Shown: positions 28,858 to 38,936, counted from the stretch's first letter. The stretch: DNA of 64,000 nt from an uncultured Lachnospiraceae bacterium (GCA_947631625.1 CANRMA010000004.1:1-64000), one strand, 5' to 3'. A program made the numbers and translations. The notes: generated from the letters alone by a model not told the origin.

Positions 28858-28883
28858 AAGGACATGTAGGAATACATGTCCTT
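28858..28883 (+). terminator. perfect 10-bp hairpin between pseB and pseC (terminator- or processing-like)
   Basis: AAGGACATGT-AGGAAT-ACATGTCCTT; only a weak T tract follows. Confidence 0.5.
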
Positions 28884-28980
28884 AATAAATACCGGGCAAT
28901 TACGGTAATCGCTGCTTAAATTGCATTTATCCGGAATTGTTTATATATTGTTTATAATAAAGAAAGGTATGGTGATCATT

Positions 28981-30174
28981 ATGGAAAAGCCGGCTATAGA
29001 AGGCGGCGCTCCCGTCAGGAATACTAAAATATATTACGGACATCAGTATATTGACGAGGCGGATATCAAGGCGGTTGTGGACGTGCTTAAAAGTGATTAT
29101 CTCACCTGTGGGCCGAAGATAGGCGAACTTGAAAAAAAACTCTGTGATGTTACGGGAGCAAAATATGCTGTGGCTTGCAGCAACGGAACGGCGGCGCTTC
29201 ATATTGCGGCCCTGGCGGCAGGCGTAAGAGTGGGAGATGAAGTGATCACCACGCCCATAACCTTTGCGGCTTCCGCCAATTGCGCGCTGTACTGTGGGGC
29301 AAGACCTGTTTTTGCGGATATAAACGCGGAAACTTATAATATAGATCCGGCGGCGGTAGAAAAATGTATTACCGATAAGAGTAAAGCGGTGGTGGCAGTG
29401 GATTTTACCGGACAGTCCGTGGAACTGTATGAGTTGTTAAAAATTTGTCACAGTCACGATATGACGCTCATTGAGGATGGAGCGCATGTTATCGGTACTA
29501 AGTATAAAGGACGGGCCAACGGTTCTGTCGCAGATATGACGACTTTCAGCTTTCATCCTGTTAAAACGGTAACGGGCGGAGAGGGCGGAGCGGTCCTTAC
29601 AAACAGTGAGGAATATTATGAGAAGCTGCTGCTTTACCGTTCGCACGGGATTACAAGAGACGAGAGATTTTTGGAGCGCGCGTCGGACGGACCGTGGTAT
29701 TATGAGCAGATTGCCCTCGGATATAATTACAGGATCACGGATATGCAGGCGGCGCTTATCATAAGTCAGTTGGATAAGCTTAATATGTTCAGCCGCCGTC
29801 GTAAGGAGATCGTTGCAAGATATAATAAGGCTTTTGAAGGTCAGCCGGGTATCTTTGTTCAAAAAGAAATTCCAGATTCGGATACGACCAGACACTTGTA
29901 TATCCTGCGCATAAAACCTGACGAGATTTCGATAGACAGAAAACGGTTTTTTGAAGCGCTTGCGGCGGAGAATGTGTGCTGCAACGTACATTATATACCG
30001 ACGTATTATTTTCCTTATTATGAGAGACTGGGATATAAAAAGGGCATATGCCCTAATGCTGAAAAATTGTACGAAGAGATCATAACACTGCCGCTTTATT
30101 ACGCCATGACGGATGAAGATGTGGAGAGCGTTATAGCTGCGGTTTTGAAGATAGCTCGTTATTATGCAAAGTAA
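28981..30174 (+). CDS. pseC: UDP-4-amino-4,6-dideoxy-N-acetyl-beta-L-altrosamine transaminase, PseC-like
   Basis: DegT fold: 'YGHQYIDEADIKAVVDVLKSDYLTCGPKIGELE', 'TFSFHPVKTVTGGEGGAV', 'GYNYRITDMQAAL'. Confidence 0.9.
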   Translation: MEKPAIEGGAPVRNTKIYYGHQYIDEADIKAVVDVLKSDYLTCGPKIGELEKKLCDVTGAKYAVACSNGTAALHIAALAAGVRVGDEVITTPITFAASANCALYCGARPVFADINAETYNIDPAAVEKCITDKSKAVVAVDFTGQSVELYELLKICHSHDMTLIEDGAHVIGTKYKGRANGSVADMTTFSFHPVKTVTGGEGGAVLTNSEEYYEKLLLYRSHGITRDERFLERASDGPWYYEQIALGYNYRITDMQAALIISQLDKLNMFSRRRKEIVARYNKAFEGQPGIFVQKEIPDSDTTRHLYILRIKPDEISIDRKRFFEALAAENVCCNVHYIPTYYFPYYERLGYKKGICPNAEKLYEEIITLPLYYAMTDEDVESVIAAVLKIARYYAK

Positions 30175-30204
30175 ATGCGGTCAGATCGATGGACGGGAGC
30201 GGGA

Positions 30205-32445
30205 ATGAAATCTAAAGTTATTTATATTATAAGCATATGCTGTATTGTCTTTCTGATGTGGTTTGGAAACGAGGGGGATAATACGCTTGAATATCTTGGC
30301 ACGGAGCTGCAGTATTCGGCCGGAGTTCCGGATTCGGAATATGCGCTGGTGGTCAGGGATTCTGTGGCAAAGTCCGGCATTATTGCCAAGACTCCGGAGT
30401 TTGTCATGAATAAAGGGACATATAAGGTAGACTTAAAATATGAAGCTGACAATGAAGGAAGTGTCCTGGAGTTGTGGGAGGCCGGGAACAAGATCGCAGG
30501 TTGGGAGCTTAACCCGGACGAGGCTGAATTTTCAACGGAATTTACGCTTGCCAAAGATTCCAAACAATTGACCGTTAAAGTCAATTTTTCGGGAAAAGGT
30601 TTATTCAGATTAAAAAAGCTTTCCCTTACTCCCGGAACATTATTCTATACGGATACTTACTTTATGATAGCGGTATTTCTGCTGCTTAACCTGTTGGGGT
30701 ATCTGTTGTACAAAAGGCAGGCGGTAAAGCCCATTTCGAGGGATAAACTGGTTGACGCCTGCATAATCGTCGGAGTTGCGCTGCTTGCGACTTCGCCTAT
30801 GTTTTCCACATATTTGTATGACGGCGACGATCTGTGTTACCACCTGACAAGGATAGAAGGGATAAAGGACGGTATTTTGGACGGACAGATCCCTGTCATA
30901 ATAATGCCTGACGGGTTAAGGGGCAACGGATATCTGAATGCGATGTATCCTTATCTGTTTTTGTATATTGCGGCATTTTTGCGTATATTAAGAGTTTCGA
31001 TAGCGCTTTCATATAAGGTCGTTATTTTTTTAACAAATCTGGGTTCGGCAGTATGCGCCTATTATGCTTTCCGCTCCATGACAGAATCAAGAAGAAGCGT
31101 GATACTGGCGGTGGTATTGTATACGCTCATGCCATACAGGTTTACCAACATTTTTTCACGAGGAGACCTCGGAGAAACTCTGGCGCTTACTTTCTGGCCG
31201 CTTGTGATAGCGGGAGTTTATCATATCCTGCTTGGTGAGAGAAAAAAGTGGTATTATCTTGTAATTGGCTTTAGCGGGATCATACAGAGCCATGTTCTCA
31301 GCGCAGTGTTCGTTGTTGCATTTTGCGTGATAGCGGGCCTTGTATTTTCAGTTAATGTCTGGAAGGAAAAACGATATATTGAGACAGGTAAGGCTGCCGG
31401 ACTTACAATACTGCTCAACATGTGGTTTATAGTTCCGTTTTTATATTATTATTTTTGCGAAGATCTGGGAACGGGTATACTCAGATGGAGCGGTTATTTC
31501 GAACAGTCCATTAATCCCTCAAACCTTGCGCAGAGCATAAGTTTGTATAATAAGCAGTATTTTTCACTTGGCCTGCCGTTACTGGGATGTCTGGGAATAG
31601 GCGTTTTATATATAATATTCGAAAAAACGAAAAAACGCACAAAAATGAACGCTTATTTGACGTTACTACTCGCAATGTCGATTATGCTTACATTTATGAC
31701 GACAGGTTATTTCCCGAGCCTGGAGCTTTGTAAATATAAATTTTTCAATTCCTTTATGACTATGCTGCAGTTCCCGTGGAGATTTCTGGGACCGGCATGC
31801 GCCTGTGTTTTATTTGCGGGAGGCATATGGCTTTCGGAATCCGAACTTTTAATGCCATACAGAAACCTGATATTTACATTGCTTGTGGGACTTAATCTAC
31901 TGACGCTCCAGACCGTGCCGACAGATAACATACACATGCCTTATGATGATGTGATGGCGACGGCTTCAAAAGGACATGACAGCAAGCTGGCTGCCAACAT
32001 AGGAGTTTTTTATCCGCATGAATGGAGACTTGGCGGTATAGAGGACGAACAGCTTGTTACAAGCGTAATAGTTTCGGATCTGAATCATGTCAATGTTTCG
32101 GCTTACGGTAAAAAAGGAACCAAAGTACAGACGGTATACACTTCTGACGCCGGGGGTACTTATATAGAGCTTCCCGTATTAAACTATTTCGGATACCGCG
32201 CTTATGATGAGAACGGAAAGAGACTGGAAATAACGGAGGGTGAAAATCACCGCATACGCATAGACCTTAACGGCGACGGTATGGAACACATGATACGTCT
32301 GCGTTTTGGTCCCGTGGCGGGTTTTGTGGCGGCAGACGTCATATCCGCATTGACTATACTGGTCATTGCGTGCGCGATATATAACAAAAAGTATAAAAAT
32401 CGGAGACTTCCAAATGATACTGAGTATAATAGTTCCGGTCTATAA
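30205..32445 (+). CDS. large multi-TM membrane protein (YfhO/GT-C-like)
   Basis: About 746 aa with many TM segments; 'LMPYRFTNIFSRGDLGETLALTFWPLVI'. Confidence 0.65.
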   Translation: MKSKVIYIISICCIVFLMWFGNEGDNTLEYLGTELQYSAGVPDSEYALVVRDSVAKSGIIAKTPEFVMNKGTYKVDLKYEADNEGSVLELWEAGNKIAGWELNPDEAEFSTEFTLAKDSKQLTVKVNFSGKGLFRLKKLSLTPGTLFYTDTYFMIAVFLLLNLLGYLLYKRQAVKPISRDKLVDACIIVGVALLATSPMFSTYLYDGDDLCYHLTRIEGIKDGILDGQIPVIIMPDGLRGNGYLNAMYPYLFLYIAAFLRILRVSIALSYKVVIFLTNLGSAVCAYYAFRSMTESRRSVILAVVLYTLMPYRFTNIFSRGDLGETLALTFWPLVIAGVYHILLGERKKWYYLVIGFSGIIQSHVLSAVFVVAFCVIAGLVFSVNVWKEKRYIETGKAAGLTILLNMWFIVPFLYYYFCEDLGTGILRWSGYFEQSINPSNLAQSISLYNKQYFSLGLPLLGCLGIGVLYIIFEKTKKRTKMNAYLTLLLAMSIMLTFMTTGYFPSLELCKYKFFNSFMTMLQFPWRFLGPACACVLFAGGIWLSESELLMPYRNLIFTLLVGLNLLTLQTVPTDNIHMPYDDVMATASKGHDSKLAANIGVFYPHEWRLGGIEDEQLVTSVIVSDLNHVNVSAYGKKGTKVQTVYTSDAGGTYIELPVLNYFGYRAYDENGKRLEITEGENHRIRIDLNGDGMEHMIRLRFGPVAGFVAADVISALTILVIACAIYNKKYKNRRLPNDTEYNSSGL

Positions 32446-33433
32446 CATGGCCGCTGACGGGAAACTGGAATATTGTCTGGATTCACTGGTAAACCAGACA
32501 TTGTCGGATTATGAGATCATAGCAGTGGACGACTGCTCTGCAGACGCTTCCTATGCGATCTTAAAAGACTATGAAAAACGTTATCCCGACAGATTTCATG
32601 CCGTGCGTTCAGAGGTGAACAGACATCAGGGCGGAGCCAAAAACATAGGCCTAAAGCTTGCTAAAGGCGACTGGATAGGGTTTATAGACAGTGACGACTG
32701 GATCACGCCGGATATGTATGAGACTCTGATAAATAAAGCTGAGGAGACAGGAGCGGATCTTGTAGGCTGCGATTACTGCCTGACGGACGAGCATTCCATG
32801 AAAACGGGGCAGATCGTGCCAAATAATAGACCCGGGCAGAGCGGCGTATTGGATGATGAGAAAAGGCGCAGCCTTATACTGGACGGCGGAAGCCTTGTCG
32901 TAAAGATTTTCCGACGCTCCATGATAATCGAAAATGAACTCTGGTTTCCCGAGGATATTTTTTATGAAGATAATGCGTTGGGGAACTCTTACCTGCTGCT
33001 TTCGAAACATTTTGAATATATAGAAAAACCTATGTATTATTATTATCAGCATGACGCCTCGACCGTTCATACTATATCGGAAAGACGCTGTGAAGACCGT
33101 ATGGAGGCCGGGCGGCTTATGCTTAAAGAAGCGCGCAGGCACGGATTTTTTGAGAAGTATGAACCAGAGCTTGAATATAGTTTTACATTGCTTTTTTATG
33201 TGAATACGCTTTTTACTTATATGGCAGGCGTGAAAAGGCCGAGGCATGCTTTTGTTAAAGCTCTGGGGAAAGAGATGAAACGGACTTTTCCGGAGTTTGA
33301 GAACAATCCATATTATATGGAGCGCACACATGAGGAAGAAAAAAAACTGATCGGAATGCAGCTTAGATCGACCTGTTTTTTCATGCTGTACTATAAGCTT
33401 TTATGGGCATATAGGAGATGGAGGAAAAAGTAA
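32414..33433 (+). CDS. GT2 family glycosyltransferase
   Basis: 'LSIIVPVYNMAADGKLEYCLDSLVNQTLSDYEIIAVDDCSADAS', 'GFIDSDDWITPDMYE'. Confidence 0.9.
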   Translation: MILSIIVPVYNMAADGKLEYCLDSLVNQTLSDYEIIAVDDCSADASYAILKDYEKRYPDRFHAVRSEVNRHQGGAKNIGLKLAKGDWIGFIDSDDWITPDMYETLINKAEETGADLVGCDYCLTDEHSMKTGQIVPNNRPGQSGVLDDEKRRSLILDGGSLVVKIFRRSMIIENELWFPEDIFYEDNALGNSYLLLSKHFEYIEKPMYYYYQHDASTVHTISERRCEDRMEAGRLMLKEARRHGFFEKYEPELEYSFTLLFYVNTLFTYMAGVKRPRHAFVKALGKEMKRTFPEFENNPYYMERTHEEEKKLIGMQLRSTCFFMLYYKLLWAYRRWRKK

Positions 33434-35725
33434 ATGGAAATCGGCAGCATATATGAGATCGATCCGGACATATTTAAGGGGCAGGTTGTCGGCGAAGGCA
33501 GCGGCGAGGCCCTTATTGAGGCCCTTATTTCGGTAAAAAAATATGATAAGAGATATTGCGTCTGCACTGCGTCCGGAAGAGAAGCCATAGCGCTTGCTTT
33601 AAAAAGCCTTGGATCCGACAGGCCTGATATGGGCAAACGCTGCCTTTTGCCGGCTTATATGTGCGATACAGTGTATTTCCCGTTTGAGAGGGAAGGATAT
33701 GAACTTTATTTTTATCATACGGATAAAGGCTTTGAAGTTGATCCGTTTAAGCTTATTGAACTGACAGAGAAGATAAAGCCTGCGGTCCTTTTTATACATC
33801 CATATTATGGAGTTGATACATGTAGGAACCTGCGCCCTTTTTTAAAAGATATAAAAAGTAAGGGCGTATGCGTTATTGAAGATGTGACACAGTCGCTTTA
33901 TCTGGACGGAGCCGGAAAAGAGGCCGATTATGTGATAGGCAGCTTAAGAAAGTGGTATCCCGTGCCTGACGGCGGATTTGTGGCGTCGGATGAAAGGCTT
34001 CCGGCGCAGTGCGTGTCGGATAACGGAGATTATGCAGATAAGAGGCTTAAACCGCTTACGGATAAGTGGGAATATCTTTTTGGTGAAATAAGCTCCGGAA
34101 GCAGGGAGATAAAAAATGCGGCTAAGTCCGGATTTTTGAGGCAGAACCGTGAGCTTGAAAAGCAGCTTGACGAATTTGGCGGCATACGCAGAATGTCAGA
34201 CGAAACTGCGTATATTTTAGAACGATTAAGCGAAGATGAGGCGAGAAAAAAAAGAGCCGATAACTGTGCCTTTTTGTATGAAAGGATAAAAGGATCAAAC
34301 GGCAGTATAAAAGCGGCTTTAAATTATGATGAAAGGGCAGCGGAAGGGGCGGCTGCGCCGTTATATCTGCCTGTATATGCGGACAGACGGGATGAACTTC
34401 AGGCGTTTTTGACAAAGCGCGATATCTATGCGCCGGTGCTTTGGCCGATTGGAAAAGAGAATGTTAATTTTTTAACAAATGATGAGAAATATATTTTTGA
34501 ACATATACTGGCGCTGCCCATAGACCAGCGTTACGGAATCGCAGAAATGGTCTATATAGCGGAGGCATTGGAAGAGTATACAAGTCGAGACGGCAGGGCA
34601 GACAGACTTATTGGAATACGCGCGGATGCAAATGATATAGCGGCGACCGGGCATGTAATGCGATGTATTACCATTGCCAAACAGTTAAATAAGTTGGGAT
34701 GCAGGGTATGCTTTTTTACGGCGGACGAGTTCGCAAAGGAGCTGCTTGACCGGGCGGGTGTGGAGCAGGTCTGTCTTCATACTGAATGGAATGATATGGA
34801 AGCCGAGCTTCCGGCGCTCAGAGCTGCGCTTACGGAAAAAGGCTGTAAAAAACTGCTCGTGGATTCCTATTGTGTCAGCGTGAGATATTTTGAAGAATTG
34901 TCCGATTTATGTAAACTAATATATATCGACGACTGTTTTGAAGGAATTTATCCTGTGGATATGATAATCAATTATAATGCTTTCCATACGCGCTTTAACT
35001 ATAAGGAAGCATATGAAAAGGCATACGGCGGCAAGACAAAGCTTTTGCTTGGAACGGCGTATGTACCGCTTAGAGAGGAGTTTGACAGGCGGGCAGGCGG
35101 TTTATGTAAAGAGGATAAGAGATACGAAGAAGATAAATTATATGGAGAAGATAAGCTTAAATCAGAAGATAATTTATATGAGAAAAACAAGAGTTCTAAA
35201 AAGAACGTGCTCATAAGCTCCGGCGGAGGAGATGCTTACAACGCCATAGGAGGAGTGCTTGAAAGCGCGCTGAAAGACGACGGTTTTGATAATGTTGTTT
35301 TTCATGCGGTGGTCGGCAGCTTTAACAGGAACGAAGCAGAGCTTGAGCGGCTTTCAAAAGAGCATGAGAACATATGTTTGCATAGAAACGTAACGGATAT
35401 GGCAAAGCTTATGGCCGGTTGTGACGCGGCGGTTTCAGCGGCGGGAACTATGCTGTTTGAGCTAAGCGCCCTGCAGGTGCCGACAGTGTTTTTTGTAAGC
35501 GCCGATAACCAGAAGTACGACAGTGAATTTTTTGCAAAAGGAGAACGGATGAGCTTTGCAGGCGATATAAGGTCGAAGCGGGACGAATGCTTAAAGAATG
35601 TGTGTATTCAGCTTAAGCAAATATTACAGGATGAAGAACTGCGGCTTAGAATGAAAAAAGCCCTGCATGAAGTTACGGATGCAAAAGGGGCAAGGAGGAT
35701 TGCGGAGGCGATAGTGAAACTTTGA
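33434..35725 (+). CDS. pseG: fusion: N-terminal DegT-like PLP aminotransferase domain + C-terminal PseG-like UDP-sugar hydrolase
   Basis: N-term 'ASGREAIALALKSLG..KRCLLPAYMCDTVYFPF...GSLRKWYPVPDGGFVAS'; C-term 'IGIRADANDIAATGHVMRCITIAKQL', 'YIDDCF', 'NVLISSGGGDAYN', 'CDAAVSAAGTMLFELSALQVPTVFFVSADNQ'. Confidence 0.82.
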   Translation: MEIGSIYEIDPDIFKGQVVGEGSGEALIEALISVKKYDKRYCVCTASGREAIALALKSLGSDRPDMGKRCLLPAYMCDTVYFPFEREGYELYFYHTDKGFEVDPFKLIELTEKIKPAVLFIHPYYGVDTCRNLRPFLKDIKSKGVCVIEDVTQSLYLDGAGKEADYVIGSLRKWYPVPDGGFVASDERLPAQCVSDNGDYADKRLKPLTDKWEYLFGEISSGSREIKNAAKSGFLRQNRELEKQLDEFGGIRRMSDETAYILERLSEDEARKKRADNCAFLYERIKGSNGSIKAALNYDERAAEGAAAPLYLPVYADRRDELQAFLTKRDIYAPVLWPIGKENVNFLTNDEKYIFEHILALPIDQRYGIAEMVYIAEALEEYTSRDGRADRLIGIRADANDIAATGHVMRCITIAKQLNKLGCRVCFFTADEFAKELLDRAGVEQVCLHTEWNDMEAELPALRAALTEKGCKKLLVDSYCVSVRYFEELSDLCKLIYIDDCFEGIYPVDMIINYNAFHTRFNYKEAYEKAYGGKTKLLLGTAYVPLREEFDRRAGGLCKEDKRYEEDKLYGEDKLKSEDNLYEKNKSSKKNVLISSGGGDAYNAIGGVLESALKDDGFDNVVFHAVVGSFNRNEAELERLSKEHENICLHRNVTDMAKLMAGCDAAVSAAGTMLFELSALQVPTVFFVSADNQKYDSEFFAKGERMSFAGDIRSKRDECLKNVCIQLKQILQDEELRLRMKKALHEVTDAKGARRIAEAIVKL
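35107..35190 (+). repeat. in-frame ~18-nt repeats in the PseG linker
   Basis: Encodes KEDKRY-EEDKLY-GEDKLK-SEDNLY-EKNKSS. Confidence 0.8.
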
Positions 35726-35822
35726 TATATTTCATTTTAAGTCTGCAAATAAAAAGATTTTGCAGAATAAGAGCATGGAAGTCAGTATGAAATATGCAGT
35801 CTGAGTCGGAAGGAGGATTATC

Positions 35823-36524
35823 ATGCCTAACATAGCGATAATAACAGCGCGCGGCGGCAGTAAAAGAATACCGTCCAAAAACATAAAAAATTTTCTGGGG
35901 AAGCCTATCCTGTGTTATTCCATAGAAGCCGCGCTTGCGGCCGGAATATTTGACGAGGTTATGGTATCGACGGATGATGAAGAGATAGCCCGCATAGCGA
36001 AAGAGGCAGGGGCTTTGGCGCCGTTTATGCGCAGTGAAAAAACTTCCGATGATTTTTCAACAACCGATGATGTTCTTATGGAAGTATTGGATACATATGA
36101 GCAGAGAGGAAAAGTTTTTGACTATATGGCCTGTATATATCCAACCGCGCCATTCGTTACAGCCGACAAGTTAAAAGCGGCAATGGAGCTTTTGATACAA
36201 AAAGACGCTTCGGGAGTCATGCCGGTCGTAAGTTTTTCTTTCCCGCCTCAAAGGGGAATGGCAGTAAGAGACGGTAAACTTGTGTACTGTTATCCGGAAA
36301 ATGCAATGAAGCGTTCGCAGGATTTGGAGACAATGTACCATGACTGCGGACAGTTTTACTGTTATAATGTTAAAAGATACCGCGCCTGCAGGGGCGATCT
36401 GCCTGACGGTTATGTGCCTGTTATAGTTCCTGAGACGGAGGTGCAGGATATCGATAACCTTAGCGACTGGGAACTGGCGGAGATGAAGTATAAGATGATG
36501 ATGAGTAAGCAGGTACAAGACTGA
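35823..36524 (+). CDS. pseF: pseudaminic acid cytidylyltransferase
   Basis: 'IAIITARGGSKRIPSKNIKNFLGKPILCYSIEAAL', 'YPTAPFVTADKL', 'YHDCGQFYCYN'. Confidence 0.92.
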   Translation: MPNIAIITARGGSKRIPSKNIKNFLGKPILCYSIEAALAAGIFDEVMVSTDDEEIARIAKEAGALAPFMRSEKTSDDFSTTDDVLMEVLDTYEQRGKVFDYMACIYPTAPFVTADKLKAAMELLIQKDASGVMPVVSFSFPPQRGMAVRDGKLVYCYPENAMKRSQDLETMYHDCGQFYCYNVKRYRACRGDLPDGYVPVIVPETEVQDIDNLSDWELAEMKYKMMMSKQVQD

Positions 36525-36541
36525 AAGATAAAAACAGGGTT

Positions 36542-36594
36542 CCATTGCAAGGGCAAAACAAGTTTCGATGTTGTGAGAATGAGTTTTGCAATCG
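36542..36594. repeat. short inverted-terminal repeat element (mini family)
   Basis: CCATTGCAAGGGCAAAACAAG...GAGTTTTGCAATCG between pseF and pseI. Confidence 0.4.
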
Positions 36595-36627
36595 TATATT
36601 ATTAAATATAAAATTTGGAGAACAAAT

Positions 36628-37686
36628 ATGACGGATAAAATAAAGATCGGCAGCAGATATGTAGGCGCCGGAGAGAAGACCTTTATAGTTGCGGAAATGT
36701 CCGCAAATCACTTACAGGATTATGAACGTGCGGAAAAAATTATATATGCGGCTAAGGAGGCCGGAGCAGACGCGATAAAGCTCCAGACTTATACCGCCGA
36801 CACCATAACGCTTGACTGTGATAACGAGTATTTTCAGATTACGCAGGGAACGATATGGGACGGCACCACCTGCCATAAACTTTTTTCCGAAGCTTATACG
36901 CCCTGGGAGTGGCAGCCGAAGCTTATGAAACTCGCCAATGAACTTGGTATGGAATGTTTTTCGTCTCCGTTTGATCCTACTGCGGTGGATTTCATGGAAG
37001 AAATGAAGATGCCGGCATATAAGGTGGCGTCTTTTGAAATAAGGGATATACCGCTTATACGTAAGATTGCAAGGCTTGGCAAGCCGGTGATCATGGCTAC
37101 GGGGATCGCATATCTGGAGGATATAGAAAGGGCTGTCAAAGCATGCCGCGAAGAGGGAAACGAGCAGATAATACTGTTAAAATGCGTATCTACTTATCCT
37201 ACTCCCTATGAGGACATCAATCTTAGGGTGATCCCTAATATGGCGGAGGTATTCGGCTGCATAACCGGACTTTCAGACCACAGTATGGGAAGCGCCGTAG
37301 CAGTGGCGGGAGTCGCGTTGGGTGCGGGAATGGTTGAGAAGCATCTTACACTCTCCCGAGCAGACGGCGGTCCGGACGGAGCTTTTTCTATGGAACCGGC
37401 GGAGTTTAAACAGATGGTGGATGATATCCGTATCGTGGAGAAAGCGCTTGGAAAGGTTACTTATGAGCTTACCGCCAGACAGGAAAAAAGCAGGGAAGAG
37501 GGACGCTCGTTGTTTGCGGTAAAAGATATTAAGGCCGGCGAAGCCTTTACCTGTGAAAATGTGCGCTCCATTCGTCCGGCTTTTGGAATAGCGCCTGTGT
37601 ATTATGATGAAATCCTGGGTAAAAAATCGCGCGCCGATATCAAACGCGGAACGCCGCTTGATTGGAAGTATGTGGATTTAGGGTGA
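36628..37686 (+). CDS. pseI: pseudaminic acid synthase
   Basis: 'FIVAEMSANHLQDYERAEKIIYAAKEAGADAIKLQTYTADTITLD', 'GLSDHSMGSAVAVAGVALGAGMVEKHLTLSR', C-terminal SAF-like domain. Confidence 0.93.
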   Translation: MTDKIKIGSRYVGAGEKTFIVAEMSANHLQDYERAEKIIYAAKEAGADAIKLQTYTADTITLDCDNEYFQITQGTIWDGTTCHKLFSEAYTPWEWQPKLMKLANELGMECFSSPFDPTAVDFMEEMKMPAYKVASFEIRDIPLIRKIARLGKPVIMATGIAYLEDIERAVKACREEGNEQIILLKCVSTYPTPYEDINLRVIPNMAEVFGCITGLSDHSMGSAVAVAGVALGAGMVEKHLTLSRADGGPDGAFSMEPAEFKQMVDDIRIVEKALGKVTYELTARQEKSREEGRSLFAVKDIKAGEAFTCENVRSIRPAFGIAPVYYDEILGKKSRADIKRGTPLDWKYVDLG

Positions 37687-37696
37687 AGATTATATT

Positions 37697-38908
37697 ATGA
37701 AAAAGAAAATGATGCTCCTCGGCGCCAGCGCCTTGCAGGTGCCGGCGATTAAAAAGGCCAAAGAAATGGGCTATGAAATTATTTTGGTGGACTATGATGA
37801 AAATGCGGTCGGTTTTCCTCTTGCTGATGTCAAATTGGTTGTAAGTACCTTAGATCAGGAAGAGGTGTATCGTCAGGCTCTTATATATAAACCCGACGTG
37901 GTGCTCACATCAACAAGTGACGGCCCGGTACGGACTGCGGCATATGTGAATGAAAAATTAGGTAAAAAACCTGATCTGTCATATGCGGATTCGTTGTGCG
38001 CCACTATAAAAAGCTATATGCGAAACCGTTTAAAAGAAAACGGCGTACCGATACCTGAATATTATGCAGTAACGGATTATAGCGGTTTTAAAAAGGCGGT
38101 AGCAGACTTAAAAGGCCACTGTATCGTAAAGCCTGCCGATAATGCCGGAAGCCGCGGAGTACTGCTTGTGGATGTTAAAGTAGACGCTCTTGCACACAAA
38201 GATGACGAGCTTAAAAAGATGTATGAATACAGCAGAGGAAATTCAAAGAACGGCACCGTAATGGTTGAGGAATTTATGGAAGGGCCGGAAGTCAGTGTTG
38301 AAGCTATGACTGTTGACGGCAGGACCACGATCATTACCATTACCGATAAATATATCACTCCGCCGCCGTATTTCGTGGAGTTGGCACACTGCGAGCCGAG
38401 TATGTTGAGTGAAGAAGCGCAGGAGAAGATCAGAGAAGTTGCAATGCAGGCGGTTAAAGCCATAAGGCTGCAGAACGGACCGTCGCATACGGAAATAAAA
38501 GTAACCGAAACCGGACCTAAAGTAGTGGAACTTGCCGCAAGATTAGGCGGAGATTTTATTACATCAAGGCTGGTGCCTTTGTCAACGGGAGTGGATATGG
38601 TAGGCGCTTCCGTTGAGCTTGCCGTAGGAGAAAAGCCCGATATAGAGCGGAAATTTAATAAAGGCGCCGCGATTCATTTCGTGCAGGCAAAAGAGGGAGT
38701 TATAAAAGATATCGTTATTCCCCCAAATGTTTATGATATAGAAGGAGTGGAAGAAATCTCCATATATAAGAAAATCGGTGAGCAGGTCCATGCCACTAAG
38801 TCGAGCAACGACAGGATAGGGCATATAATCACTGTTGCCGATACGGCAGCGGAGGCCCTTGATATTGGCAGAAAAGTTCTTGGAATGATAAATGTTATGT
38901 CAGACTGA
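37697..38908 (+). CDS. ATP-grasp carboxylate-amine ligase-like protein
   Basis: 'LLGASALQVPAIKKAKEMGYEIILVDYD', 'IVKPADNAGSRGVLLV', 'VMVEEFMEGPEVSVEAM', 'KVTETGPKVVELAARLGGDFI'. Confidence 0.88.
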   Translation: MKKKMMLLGASALQVPAIKKAKEMGYEIILVDYDENAVGFPLADVKLVVSTLDQEEVYRQALIYKPDVVLTSTSDGPVRTAAYVNEKLGKKPDLSYADSLCATIKSYMRNRLKENGVPIPEYYAVTDYSGFKKAVADLKGHCIVKPADNAGSRGVLLVDVKVDALAHKDDELKKMYEYSRGNSKNGTVMVEEFMEGPEVSVEAMTVDGRTTIITITDKYITPPPYFVELAHCEPSMLSEEAQEKIREVAMQAVKAIRLQNGPSHTEIKVTETGPKVVELAARLGGDFITSRLVPLSTGVDMVGASVELAVGEKPDIERKFNKGAAIHFVQAKEGVIKDIVIPPNVYDIEGVEEISIYKKIGEQVHATKSSNDRIGHIITVADTAAEALDIGRKVLGMINVMSD

Positions 38909-38936
38909 AAAACTGCGCTTTTCACCTCGGCTTTTC

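Noticed and set aside
32651-33331. 226-aa minus-strand ORF
   Set aside because: Antisense to a GT2 gene; no family features.
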